From Pseudosulfitobacter koreensis (GTDB lineage Bacteria > Pseudomonadota > Alphaproteobacteria > Rhodobacterales > Rhodobacteraceae): a DNA stretch of 64,000 nt. A program made the translations under genes and the position numbers. The stretch is from positions 372,001-436,000 of the forward strand of contig NZ_JANKJG010000002.1 of the NCBI RefSeq assembly GCF_024733015.1, given 5' to 3'. Positions 54,534 through 62,546 of the stretch are shown piece after piece (position 1 is the first letter of the stretch; each line of letters opens with the position of its first letter). Below the pieces are notes generated by a model. It saw only the letters and a list, made by a program, of their open reading frames with translations, did no database searches and had not been told where the DNA came from.

Positions 54534-55432
54534 CCGCCCATCTCTACAATCACGGCGCCCGCAGCGATCAGCGCCATCAGCGCGATGCGGCGGGGGCCTA
54601 CGGTTTCTTTCAGCACCAGCCAGCCGATAAAGGCCGCGAACACTGTCGAAGTTTCACGCAACACGGCGGCTTCGCCTACCTTGTCCAGCCGCGTCGCCAT
54701 CATGATAGAGCCAAAACTGAGGAACGCCACCAACCCGCCAAAGACACCGCGTCGCATCAGCGGCGCAATCTCTGGCCGGTCCGGCATCGCCCGCCAGCGA
54801 AAATAGGCAACCGGCGGCATCACCAGCCCGTCGATCAGGAAAAACCACGCCAAAAAGGTGAACGGATTCTCGGTCGCGCGAATGCCGTAGGCATCGTAGG
54901 TGGTATAAAGCGCCACGAAAAGCCCGGTCAGCACCGCCAGCCCCAGCGCCATGTTCAGCGTGTCGCGCGCCGCCGTCAGATAGCGCAGATTGTAAATCGC
55001 CAACCCGAAGATCCCGCACAGAAGCACGCCCACGCCCAGCCATTGCACAAGCGTGAACACCTCCTCGAAGATCAGATAGGCCCCGATCACCGCGAACAGC
55101 GGCCCGGTGCCGCGCACCACCGGATAGACGACGGTATAGGCCCCCTTGGTATAGGCCCAGGCCTGCAACATCTTGTAGACCGTGTGGATCGCCCAGGCGC
55201 CCGCGAATATCAGCCACATGTGCGGCTCGGGCCATGGCACGACAAACAGCGCAAAGGGGGCTGCCATCACCGCATAGCTGAAATCAATCGCGCCGCGTGT
55301 CAGCCAAGGATCGTGCCGCCCCTTTTGCAGCGCCCCAAAGACCGCATGCAAAAACGCCGCCGACAGTGCCAGTATCAGCGCCAGTTGGTGCCCGGCCTCT
55401 GTGCCCTCGATCGAGATCAGCCAATCGGTCAC
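54530..55432 (-). CDS. EamA/DMT-family transporter
   Basis: 300 residues, ten transmembrane helices. The first EamA repeat contains WAYTKGAYTVVYPVVRGTGP and the second VGEAAVLRETSTVFAAFIGW. Substrate unknown. A GTG at 55432 is used as start (VTDWLISIEGTEAG); upstream in-frame starts would add a basic non-family tail. It is coupled to yciB through an ATGA overlap and divergent from the MgtC gene. Confidence 0.87.
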   Translation of the reverse strand: MTDWLISIEGTEAGHQLALILALSAAFLHAVFGALQKGRHDPWLTRGAIDFSYAVMAAPFALFVVPWPEPHMWLIFAGAWAIHTVYKMLQAWAYTKGAYTVVYPVVRGTGPLFAVIGAYLIFEEVFTLVQWLGVGVLLCGIFGLAIYNLRYLTAARDTLNMALGLAVLTGLFVALYTTYDAYGIRATENPFTFLAWFFLIDGLVMPPVAYFRWRAMPDRPEIAPLMRRGVFGGLVAFLSFGSIMMATRLDKVGEAAVLRETSTVFAAFIGWLVLKETVGPRRIALMALIAAGAVIVEMGG

Positions 55433-55584
55433 GCGCAGCCCCCGTGCGATCCGCCAAAGGGGTCTCGGCGCGCAAAAATACGGGTGTGAAACATGGCTGA
55501 CATCATGGAAGAATGCTTTGACGGGGAACGCGCAGCGCCGCAAGGCGTTTCGACACCACGACAAGGAACCAAAAGAGACTGTGA

Positions 55585-56067
55585 ATGCTGGACACCATCT
55601 GGGACGAATTGAACGGCAGCTTTACCGAAGTGCCCCCCGCCATCGCCACTATAAGACTGATCGCCGCACTGGTTCTGGGTGGCATTGTCGGATTTGAACG
55701 CGAGGTGCGCAAAAAGCCCGCAGGCCTGCGCACGCATATGCTGGTGTCGATGGCCGCGTGCCTGTTCATCATCGTCAGCCAGCAACTCAGCAGCATGTCG
55801 TTCGGCACCCAAAGCGAACTGCAGGTCGACCCCCTGCGCCTGATCGAAGCGGTCACCGCCGGCGTCGCGTTTTTGGCCGCCGGGATCATCTTTACCTCGG
55901 GCGGCGAGGTCAAGAACACCACCACGGGTGCGTCGATGTGGCTGTCGGGCGCAATCGGACTTGCCTGCGGGTCGGGTCAGATGCCGCTGGCCGCAATTGC
56001 AACGCTGCTGGTCGTGATCGTGATGGTGCTCTTGCGCGTGGTCGAGCGGTGGATGGGCACCCACTAG
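55585..56067 (+). CDS. MgtC/SapB-family membrane protein
   Basis: 160 residues, five helices. The family signature is LIAALVLGGIVGFEREVRKK and GLRTHMLVSMAACLF, followed by EAVTAGVAFLAAGIIF. The C-terminal regulatory domain of true MgtC is absent, as in the short SapB-like form. Linked in other bacteria to Mg2+ limitation or virulence; role here unknown. The start at 55585 has AAAAGAG 8 bases upstream. Confidence 0.9.
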   Translation: MLDTIWDELNGSFTEVPPAIATIRLIAALVLGGIVGFEREVRKKPAGLRTHMLVSMAACLFIIVSQQLSSMSFGTQSELQVDPLRLIEAVTAGVAFLAAGIIFTSGGEVKNTTTGASMWLSGAIGLACGSGQMPLAAIATLLVVIVMVLLRVVERWMGTH

Positions 56068-56074
56068 CGCGGGA

Positions 56075-57499
56075 TCAGGCGTCGGCCCCGGTCAGGGCGC
56101 GTGCAAAATCCTCTGGGTCGAAAGCATCCAGATCGTCGATCTGCTCGCCCACGCCGATGGCATGGATCGGCAGGCCGAACTTGTCCGCCAGCGCCACAAG
56201 AACACCGCCCTTGGCGGTGCCATCAAGCTTGGTCATCACCAGCCCCGAGACGTCCGCGACTTCCTGGAAAATCTTGACCTGGTTCAATGCGTTCTGACCC
56301 GTCGTTGCGTCCAGCACCAACAAGGTGTTGTGCGGTGCGCTGGGGTCCTTCTTGCGGATCACACGCACGATCTTGGCCAATTCCTCCATCAGATCGGCGC
56401 GGTTCTGCAACCGTCCTGCGGTGTCGATCATCAGCAGATCGGCACCCTCTTCCTGCGCGCGTGTCATCGCATCGAAGGCAAGGCTGGCCGGGTCTGACCC
56501 TTCGGGCGCCGTCATCACCGGCACGCCCGCGCGGTCGCCCCAAACTTGAAGTTGCTCGACGGCAGCGGCACGGAACGTGTCGCCGGCGGCGATCACCACC
56601 TTCTTGCCCGCGCCGCGGAACTGGCTGGCGAGCTTGCCGATGGTCGTCGTCTTGCCCGATCCGTTGACGCCCACCACCAGAACCACCTGCGGCGTCTTCG
56701 GATATATCGGCAGCGGCCGCGCGACGGGCTCCATGATGCGAGCGATTTCCGTGGCCATCAGGTTTTTGATCTCGCCCACCGACAGCTTGCGCCCCATCCG
56801 CCCCTCGGCCATGTTTGCGGTCACACGCAAGGCGGTGTCGACGCCCATATCGGTCGAGATCAGCAACTCTTCGAGCTGTTCGAGCATGTCGTCGTCCAGC
56901 ACACGGCGCACCACGGGCTGCGCGGCAGGCACGCGTTTGAACAACCGACCCAGCAGGCCACCCGCAGCAGGCTGGTTGGTCGCCTCCTCCTGCCCCGGAT
57001 CGGCGGCGCGCGGCAGTTCGGCCGTCGCGGCCGCCGGGGTTTCCATCAGCGTGTCGACCGCCATCGTCGTCGGGCCAGGCCCCGGTGACGGGGGCAGATC
57101 GGGCTGCGGGGCCGGAATGGGTTCAGGCTCGGGCGTCGGGGACGGCTCGGGCGTTTGCGGAATTTCCGGCTCAGGCTCGGGCGGCAAGTCAGGCTCGGGC
57201 GTCGGTACGGGCGTGGGCTCCGGTGTCGGCTCGGGCTCCGGGGTGGGGATAGGTTCGGGCGGCAGATCCGGTGCGGGGTCGGGCGTGGGCGTCGGCACCT
57301 CGTCGGGCTGAGGTGCGGGCACGGGCTCCGGTTCGGGCGTCGGGGACGGCTCGGGCGCTGGGGTCGGATCGGCCGGTTGCGGCACGTCCGGTTCTGCGGC
57401 GCTGACTTCGCCGCCGTCCTCGACAATCGCTTCCAATCCTTCGTCAATCTTTGACGAGGATCTGAACATACGGTCCTTGAGTTTCTTGAAAAACGCCAT
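56075..57499 (-). CDS. ftsY: Signal recognition particle receptor FtsY
   Basis: 474 residues. Receptor for the SRP at the inner membrane. The C-terminal NG domain (about 175-474) has the P-loop GVNGSGKTTTIGK, DTFRAAAVEQL, DTAGRLQNR and TKLDGTAKGG. The N-terminal acidic region (about 28-145) is made of short Pro-Glu repeats (variants of PTPEPEP), longer and more regular than in most relatives, and would be extended and negatively charged. A short amphipathic helix begins the protein (MAFFKKLKDRMF). Confidence 0.95.
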   Translation of the reverse strand: MAFFKKLKDRMFRSSSKIDEGLEAIVEDGGEVSAAEPDVPQPADPTPAPEPSPTPEPEPVPAPQPDEVPTPTPDPAPDLPPEPIPTPEPEPTPEPTPVPTPEPDLPPEPEPEIPQTPEPSPTPEPEPIPAPQPDLPPSPGPGPTTMAVDTLMETPAAATAELPRAADPGQEEATNQPAAGGLLGRLFKRVPAAQPVVRRVLDDDMLEQLEELLISTDMGVDTALRVTANMAEGRMGRKLSVGEIKNLMATEIARIMEPVARPLPIYPKTPQVVLVVGVNGSGKTTTIGKLASQFRGAGKKVVIAAGDTFRAAAVEQLQVWGDRAGVPVMTAPEGSDPASLAFDAMTRAQEEGADLLMIDTAGRLQNRADLMEELAKIVRVIRKKDPSAPHNTLLVLDATTGQNALNQVKIFQEVADVSGLVMTKLDGTAKGGVLVALADKFGLPIHAIGVGEQIDDLDAFDPEDFARALTGADA

Positions 57500-57564
57500 G
57501 ATGCCTCGTTAGCTTGTTCAATTCTTAGCTAGTACGCGCCGCAGCCTATGAAAAGGGCCAGTTG

Positions 57565-59268
57565 TCAGACCTCGTTGGGGAAATGTTTCATTGTGGACCG
57601 GATCGGGTTCGGTGCCGCCTGCCCCAGCCCGCAGATCGATGCGTCCGCCATGGCGGTGCACAGCTCGTCCAGCAGCGGCTGGTCCCAGCGGTCGGCCTGC
57701 ATCAGCTTCACGGCCTTTTCACAGCCCACACGGCAGGGTGTGCATTGCCCGCAGCTTTCGTCCTCAAAGAAGCGCAGCATGTTCAGCGCCGCATCGCGCG
57801 CTTTGTCGTGATCAGACAAAATAACGACAGCGGCGGACCCGATAAAGGTGCCATGTGGTTGCAATGTGTCAAAGTCCAATGGCACGTCATGCATCGACGC
57901 TGGCAGCAAACCCGACGAAGGACCGCCTGGTTGATAGGCTTTGAACACGTGGCCCTCGGCCATGCCGCCTGCGACCTCGATGAGGTCAGTGATGGTCGAG
58001 CCTGCGGGCAGCAAATACACGCCTGGCTGCGCGACACGGCCCGAAACCGAGTAGCTGCGCAGGCCCTTGCGGTCATTTTTCACAGTGCTGGACAGAACCT
58101 GCGGCCCCTCGCGGCAGATGCGGGCGACCCAGTGCAGGGTTTCAACATTGTGCACCAGCGTAGGGCGGTCGAAAATACCGACCTGCGCCACGAAAGGCGG
58201 ACGATGACGCGGAATGCCGCGCTTGCCTTCGATGCTTTCGATCATGGCGCTTTCTTCGCCGCAGATATAGGCCCCCGCGCCGCGCCGCAGATCGACAAAG
58301 CCCTTATCCACAAGACCTGCGTCCTCCAGTGCGCTGATTTCACGGCGCAAAATCTCGATCACGGCGGGATATTCATCGCGCATGTAGATGAAACAGGTCT
58401 CGGCCTCGACCGCCCAAGCGGCGATCAGCATGCCCTCAAGGAACAGATGCGGTGTGCGTTCCAGATAGTAGCGATCCTTGAAGGTTCCGGGCTCGCCCTC
58501 GTCGCCGTTCACGGCCAGATAACGCGGACCTGCGTTCGCCCGCACAAAGCCCCACTTCTTGCCCGACGGAAATCCGGCACCGCCCAGCCCACGCAGGCCA
58601 CTGTCCAGAACGCTCTGCTGAACCGCCTCCCAATCGCCGCTCGTGCGAAACTTTAGCAACGCGTCATAGCCACCTGATTTTCTGTAATTTTCCAGATCTT
58701 CATGATGGGGGATAACCGTGTGGATATCTTTTGCGTCAATCGCCGCCTGCACCTTTTCCGGCGTCGCGTGATCAACATGGTTGTGACCCAGTTCCAGCAC
58801 CGGGGCCGTGTCACAGCGGCCCATGCAAGGCGCACGCAGCACGCGCACCTCGGCGGGGTCCAGCCCGGTTTGCAACGCAGATTTCAACGCCTGCGCACCG
58901 GCCAGTTCGCACGACAGGCTGTCGCAGACGCGGATGGTCAGCGCGGGTGGCGGTGTCTCGCCTTCCTTCACCACGTCGAAGTGTGCGTAGAAGGTCGCGA
59001 CCTCGTAGACTTCGGCCATCGAGATGCGCATTTCCTCGGCCAGCGCGCGCAGATGTGCCGCCGACAGATGGCCGTAAGCATCCTGAATCAAATGCAGAAA
59101 CTCGATCAACAGGTCGCGCCTGCGCGGGGCATCGCCCAGCAGGGCACGCACATCCATCCACGGCTGATCCTCCAGCGCGCGGCCCTTGGGACGCACCCGG
59201 CCCTTGCCCTTGCCGGATTTCCAGACACCTTTCCGGTTGTCCCCGTTCTTGTCGTGATCGAATGCCAT
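57565..59268 (-). CDS. NuoE-NuoF fusion protein (formate dehydrogenase beta-type)
   Basis: 567 residues. A NuoE-like N-terminal part (about 40-190) binds a 2Fe-2S cluster (CDSLSC and CMGRC). It is fused to a NuoF-like part with the FMN/NADH motifs GLGGAGFPSGKKW, GDEGEPGTFKDRYYLE and GAYICGEESAMIESIEGK, and the 4Fe-4S site CGQCTPCRVGC. Such fusions are the NAD-reducing diaphorase of soluble formate dehydrogenases and some hydrogenases. No molybdopterin subunit lies next to it, so its partner is not visible. The ATG at 59268 gives MAFDHDKNGD. Confidence 0.9.
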   Translation of the reverse strand: MAFDHDKNGDNRKGVWKSGKGKGRVRPKGRALEDQPWMDVRALLGDAPRRRDLLIEFLHLIQDAYGHLSAAHLRALAEEMRISMAEVYEVATFYAHFDVVKEGETPPPALTIRVCDSLSCELAGAQALKSALQTGLDPAEVRVLRAPCMGRCDTAPVLELGHNHVDHATPEKVQAAIDAKDIHTVIPHHEDLENYRKSGGYDALLKFRTSGDWEAVQQSVLDSGLRGLGGAGFPSGKKWGFVRANAGPRYLAVNGDEGEPGTFKDRYYLERTPHLFLEGMLIAAWAVEAETCFIYMRDEYPAVIEILRREISALEDAGLVDKGFVDLRRGAGAYICGEESAMIESIEGKRGIPRHRPPFVAQVGIFDRPTLVHNVETLHWVARICREGPQVLSSTVKNDRKGLRSYSVSGRVAQPGVYLLPAGSTITDLIEVAGGMAEGHVFKAYQPGGPSSGLLPASMHDVPLDFDTLQPHGTFIGSAAVVILSDHDKARDAALNMLRFFEDESCGQCTPCRVGCEKAVKLMQADRWDQPLLDELCTAMADASICGLGQAAPNPIRSTMKHFPNEV

Positions 59269-59505
59269 GTCGGTTCCTGCCAAGATATGCCCCCTGAGGG
59301 AGGCGAATTTAGGGCACATTACCCCATCGCCTTGCACCGCTTCAGCCCAAAAGCGACCCTTGAGGGCGGAATATGGGCCTCGGCTTCGCCACAAATATAC
59401 CGATTTTGGTGAACTTGCGCGCATCGCAAGCGGTTGTGACGCGAATCCGCCGATCCGCATCGCTCGAGACTGGCGCGGCGCGCGCGGTTCTGGCAGTCTG
59501 GGCGC

Positions 59506-59898
59506 ATGATAACACGTATTTTGCTTCTCAGTGCCTTTCTGGCCGCACCGCTCGCTGCCGAACCGATGGATGCCGAGGCATTCGACGCCTATACCAAGGG
59601 AAAGACGCTGTTTTTTGGCTCTGGCGGCGCGCCCTATGGGGCCGAAATCTATCTCGACAACCGCCGCGTGCGCTGGTCGTTTCTGGATGGCGATTGCAAG
59701 GACGGCTATTGGTACGAAGAGGCGGGCAACATCTGTTTCGTCTACGAAGACCGCCCCGACCCGCAATGCTGGACGTTCGAGCGGCGCGGCGACGGGCTGA
59801 CCGCGCAATTCCAGAACGATCCGGGGTCGCTGTCACTGTACGAGGCGCAGGACCTGGGCGAGGAAATGCTCTGCCTTGGCCCCAAGATCGGGGTGTAG
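59506..59898 (+). CDS. Small exported protein of unknown function
   Basis: 130 residues. A signal peptide (ITRILLLSAFLAAPLAA, cleavage near 18) precedes a mature domain with four cysteines (GDCKDG, GNICFV, PQCWTF, MLCLG), probably two disulfides. The FFGSGGAPYGAEIYLDNRR and GYWYEEAGNICFVYED segments suggest a small beta-barrel domain. No family recognised with confidence. It sits alone between the NuoE-NuoF gene and the aminotransferase. Confidence 0.75.
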   Translation: MITRILLLSAFLAAPLAAEPMDAEAFDAYTKGKTLFFGSGGAPYGAEIYLDNRRVRWSFLDGDCKDGYWYEEAGNICFVYEDRPDPQCWTFERRGDGLTAQFQNDPGSLSLYEAQDLGEEMLCLGPKIGV

Positions 59899-59936
59899 GC
59901 GTCCGCCGCAGTCCCGAAAGACCACGGCGCAACACC

Positions 59937-61307
59937 TTATCCCAGAACGGTTTTCACCGCCCGTTCAGTGGCCGCAACCACCTGATCCGCGTCTTCACGG
60001 CTGAGGCAGAACGGCGGCGCAAAGCCGAGGATGTCGCCCTGCGGCATGGCCCGCGCAATCACCTTGTCCTGCGACAGCAGAGTGCCTGACACCTGCGCGC
60101 CGATCTTGTCGGCGGCATCAAAGAACGTGCGGCTGTCACGGTCCTTCACGAACTCGACCGCACAGAGCATCCCCTCGCCGCGGATATCGCCCACATGGGG
60201 GTGATTGCCCAAGGCCTCTGACATCGTCTTGTTGAGATAGGCACCGACCTCGCCCGCGTTGGCGATCAGGTTCAGATCGTCGATGAGTTTCAGGTTAGCG
60301 ACACCCGCCGCAGCCCCGATGGGGTGAGCCGAATAGGTCCAACCGTGGCCGATGGGGCCATTTTCATCGGTGCCCTGCTCCAGAACCTTCCAGACCTTGT
60401 CGCCGATGATTGAGCCCGACAGCGGCGCATAGGCCGACGTCAGCCCCTTGGCGATGGTGATGATATCAGCCTCAAGTCCGTAGTGATCGCTGCCGAACAT
60501 TGTGCCCAGACGGCCAAAGCCGGTCACGACCTCGTCCACCACCAACAGGATATCGTGCTTTTTCAGCACAGCCTGGATCGCGGGCCAGTACCCTTCGGGC
60601 GGCGGCACGATGCCACCGGTGCCCAGGACAGGCTCGCCGATGAAGGCCGCGATGGTGTCGGCCCCTTCCCGTTCGATCTGCGCCTCAAGCTCGGACACGC
60701 AGTGGGCGACGAATTGCGCCTCGGTCTGGGACTGGTCCGCGCGGCGGAAATAATAGGGCGCCTCGGTGTGGATCACCTGATCAACGGGCAGATCAAACTT
60801 CTTGTGGAACAGCTCAAGCCCGGTCAACGAGCCCGTGACCAGCCCAGATCCGTGATAGCCCCGCCAGCGGCTGATGATCTTCTTCTTTTGCGGGCGGCCA
60901 AGGATGTTGTTGTAATACCAGATCAATTTCACATTGGTTTCATTCGCATCCGACCCGCCGAGGCCAAAATACACCTTCGACATGTTCGACGGTGCACGGT
61001 CGAGGATCATCTTCGACAGCGTGATCGATGCCTCGGTGCCGTGGCCGACGTAAGAGTGATAATAGGCCAGTTCGCGCGCCTGATCGGCGATGGCTTCGGC
61101 GATTTCCTGACGCCCATAGCCGACGTTGACGCAGTAAAGCCCGGCGAAGGCATCGAGCAGGCGGTTGCCATCGCGGTCTTCGATGTGGACGCCGCTTGCG
61201 GTCTTGATCACACGATTGGGGCTTTCGCCGCGAGCGTGCTGGGCCAGATGGGTTGAGGGGTGAAAGAAATTCTCGCGGTCCCATTGATCCAGTTGATCGT
61301 TCTTCAG
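59937..61307 (-). CDS. Class III (omega) aminotransferase
   Basis: 456 residues. PLP enzyme; GSDANETNVKLIW, the aromatic RWRGYHGSGLVTGSLTG, the PLP-Asp loop LLVVDEVVTGFGRLG and the lysine in DIITIAKGLTSAYAPL are intact. The sequence fits the putrescine/beta-alanine-type aminotransferases using pyruvate or 2-oxoglutarate. Together with the DAO oxidase region near the left edge this points to amine catabolism. The ATG at 61307 has AAAGGA eight bases ahead. Confidence 0.9.
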   Translation of the reverse strand: MKNDQLDQWDRENFFHPSTHLAQHARGESPNRVIKTASGVHIEDRDGNRLLDAFAGLYCVNVGYGRQEIAEAIADQARELAYYHSYVGHGTEASITLSKMILDRAPSNMSKVYFGLGGSDANETNVKLIWYYNNILGRPQKKKIISRWRGYHGSGLVTGSLTGLELFHKKFDLPVDQVIHTEAPYYFRRADQSQTEAQFVAHCVSELEAQIEREGADTIAAFIGEPVLGTGGIVPPPEGYWPAIQAVLKKHDILLVVDEVVTGFGRLGTMFGSDHYGLEADIITIAKGLTSAYAPLSGSIIGDKVWKVLEQGTDENGPIGHGWTYSAHPIGAAAGVANLKLIDDLNLIANAGEVGAYLNKTMSEALGNHPHVGDIRGEGMLCAVEFVKDRDSRTFFDAADKIGAQVSGTLLSQDKVIARAMPQGDILGFAPPFCLSREDADQVVAATERAVKTVLG

Positions 61308-61508
61308 CATCCTGACGGTCCTTTCGCGCATTTTTTCGGTGTTGTTCCCGCAGACCTAGTGGATTTTCGCACAGACTGCCATGCTTGTGTGCCCTCCTGC
61401 GCCCCGCGTCGGGACGCAACGGAACGCGCGGGCACCGCAGCCAGACATGGACGCAAGCCATCGCGGCGCGCCATGATGCCCCCGAAGACGCAGGGGGAGG
61501 AGACCCAC

Positions 61509-62546
61509 ATGACACAAAGATGGACACAAAGACCGCCGGGGTCGAACTGGGGCGATTTCGGGCCAGAGGACCAGATCGGGCGGCTGAACCTGATGGACCG
61601 AGCCAAGGTCAAACAGGGGCTGGCCGAAGCGGTCGAGGGGATCACGTTCTGTCTGTCCCTGCCGCTGGATTATCCCGGCGGCAGCGGGCTGAACCCGCGC
61701 CGCAAGCCGCCCGTGGTGCGCCCGACGCTGCGCGAGGGGGCGGTGAACTTCAACGCGACGATCCCCGGTGCGTCGGATGTGCTCTGCGACGATCTGGCGA
61801 TTCTTCACCTGCAGTATTCGACGCAATGGGACGCGCTGTGCCATGTCGGCGGGCAGTTCGACACGCGCGGCGACGGCGAGACGGCGAAGGTGTTCTACAA
61901 CGGTTACCGGGCGGGCGAACACATCATCGCGCCCGAAGCGCTGGACGATGCGGGCGTGGGCGCGGATATGAAGCCGCACAGCACCTCGCAGGCGACCGCA
62001 TTGGGCATCGAAAACGCCGCCGCCCACGGCATTCAGGGGCGCGGCGTCATGGTCGATCTGCGGGCGCATTTCGGCGATGACCGCACGCTGGTGGGCTATG
62101 ACAAGCTGATGCAGGTGATGGAACAGGATGGGGTCAGCATAGAGCCGGGCGACATGCTGGTGCTGCACACAGGCTTTGCCCAGGTGATCCTGGACATGAA
62201 CAAGGACCCCGACGAGGAGCGTCTGCACAACGCCTGCGCGGTGCTGGACGGGCGTGATGCGCGGCTGTTGCAATGGATTACCGACAGCGGGATCGCGGCA
62301 ATTGCCGCCGACAACTATGCGGTCGAGGGCTATCCCGCGACACCGGGCGACGGCTGTTGTTCCACCCTGCCCCTGCACGAGCATTGCCTGTTCAAGAACG
62401 GGATCATGCTGGGCGAATTGTGGCACCTCACGCCGCTGGCCGACTGGTTGCGGGCGAACGGGCGGTCGCGTTTCCTGATCACCGCGCCGCCCTTGCGTTT
62501 GCCTTCGGCGGTGGGTTCGCCCGTGACGCCGATCGCGACGGTCTAG
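61509..62546 (+). CDS. Cyclase-family hydrolase (kynurenine formamidase-like, long type)
   Basis: 345 residues, the long form of the Cyclase (PF04199) family. The usual HxGTHxD motif is changed to YSTQWDALCHVGG (about 100-112): Asp and the last His remain. Later metal-site segments are GVMVDLRAHFG and PLHEHCLFKNGI. Family members open amide rings or hydrolyse formamides. Here the altered motif makes the reaction unclear. The ATG at 61509 has GGAGGAG eight bases ahead. It overlaps convergent xseA by four bases (CTAG). Confidence 0.85.
   Translation: MTQRWTQRPPGSNWGDFGPEDQIGRLNLMDRAKVKQGLAEAVEGITFCLSLPLDYPGGSGLNPRRKPPVVRPTLREGAVNFNATIPGASDVLCDDLAILHLQYSTQWDALCHVGGQFDTRGDGETAKVFYNGYRAGEHIIAPEALDDAGVGADMKPHSTSQATALGIENAAAHGIQGRGVMVDLRAHFGDDRTLVGYDKLMQVMEQDGVSIEPGDMLVLHTGFAQVILDMNKDPDEERLHNACAVLDGRDARLLQWITDSGIAAIAADNYAVEGYPATPGDGCCSTLPLHEHCLFKNGIMLGELWHLTPLADWLRANGRSRFLITAPPLRLPSAVGSPVTPIATV

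Noticed and set aside
57565-59808. Longer form of the NuoE-NuoF gene starting at 59808
   Set aside because: The extension crosses an intergenic region and the small exported protein gene; the ATG at 59268 gives the usual beginning.
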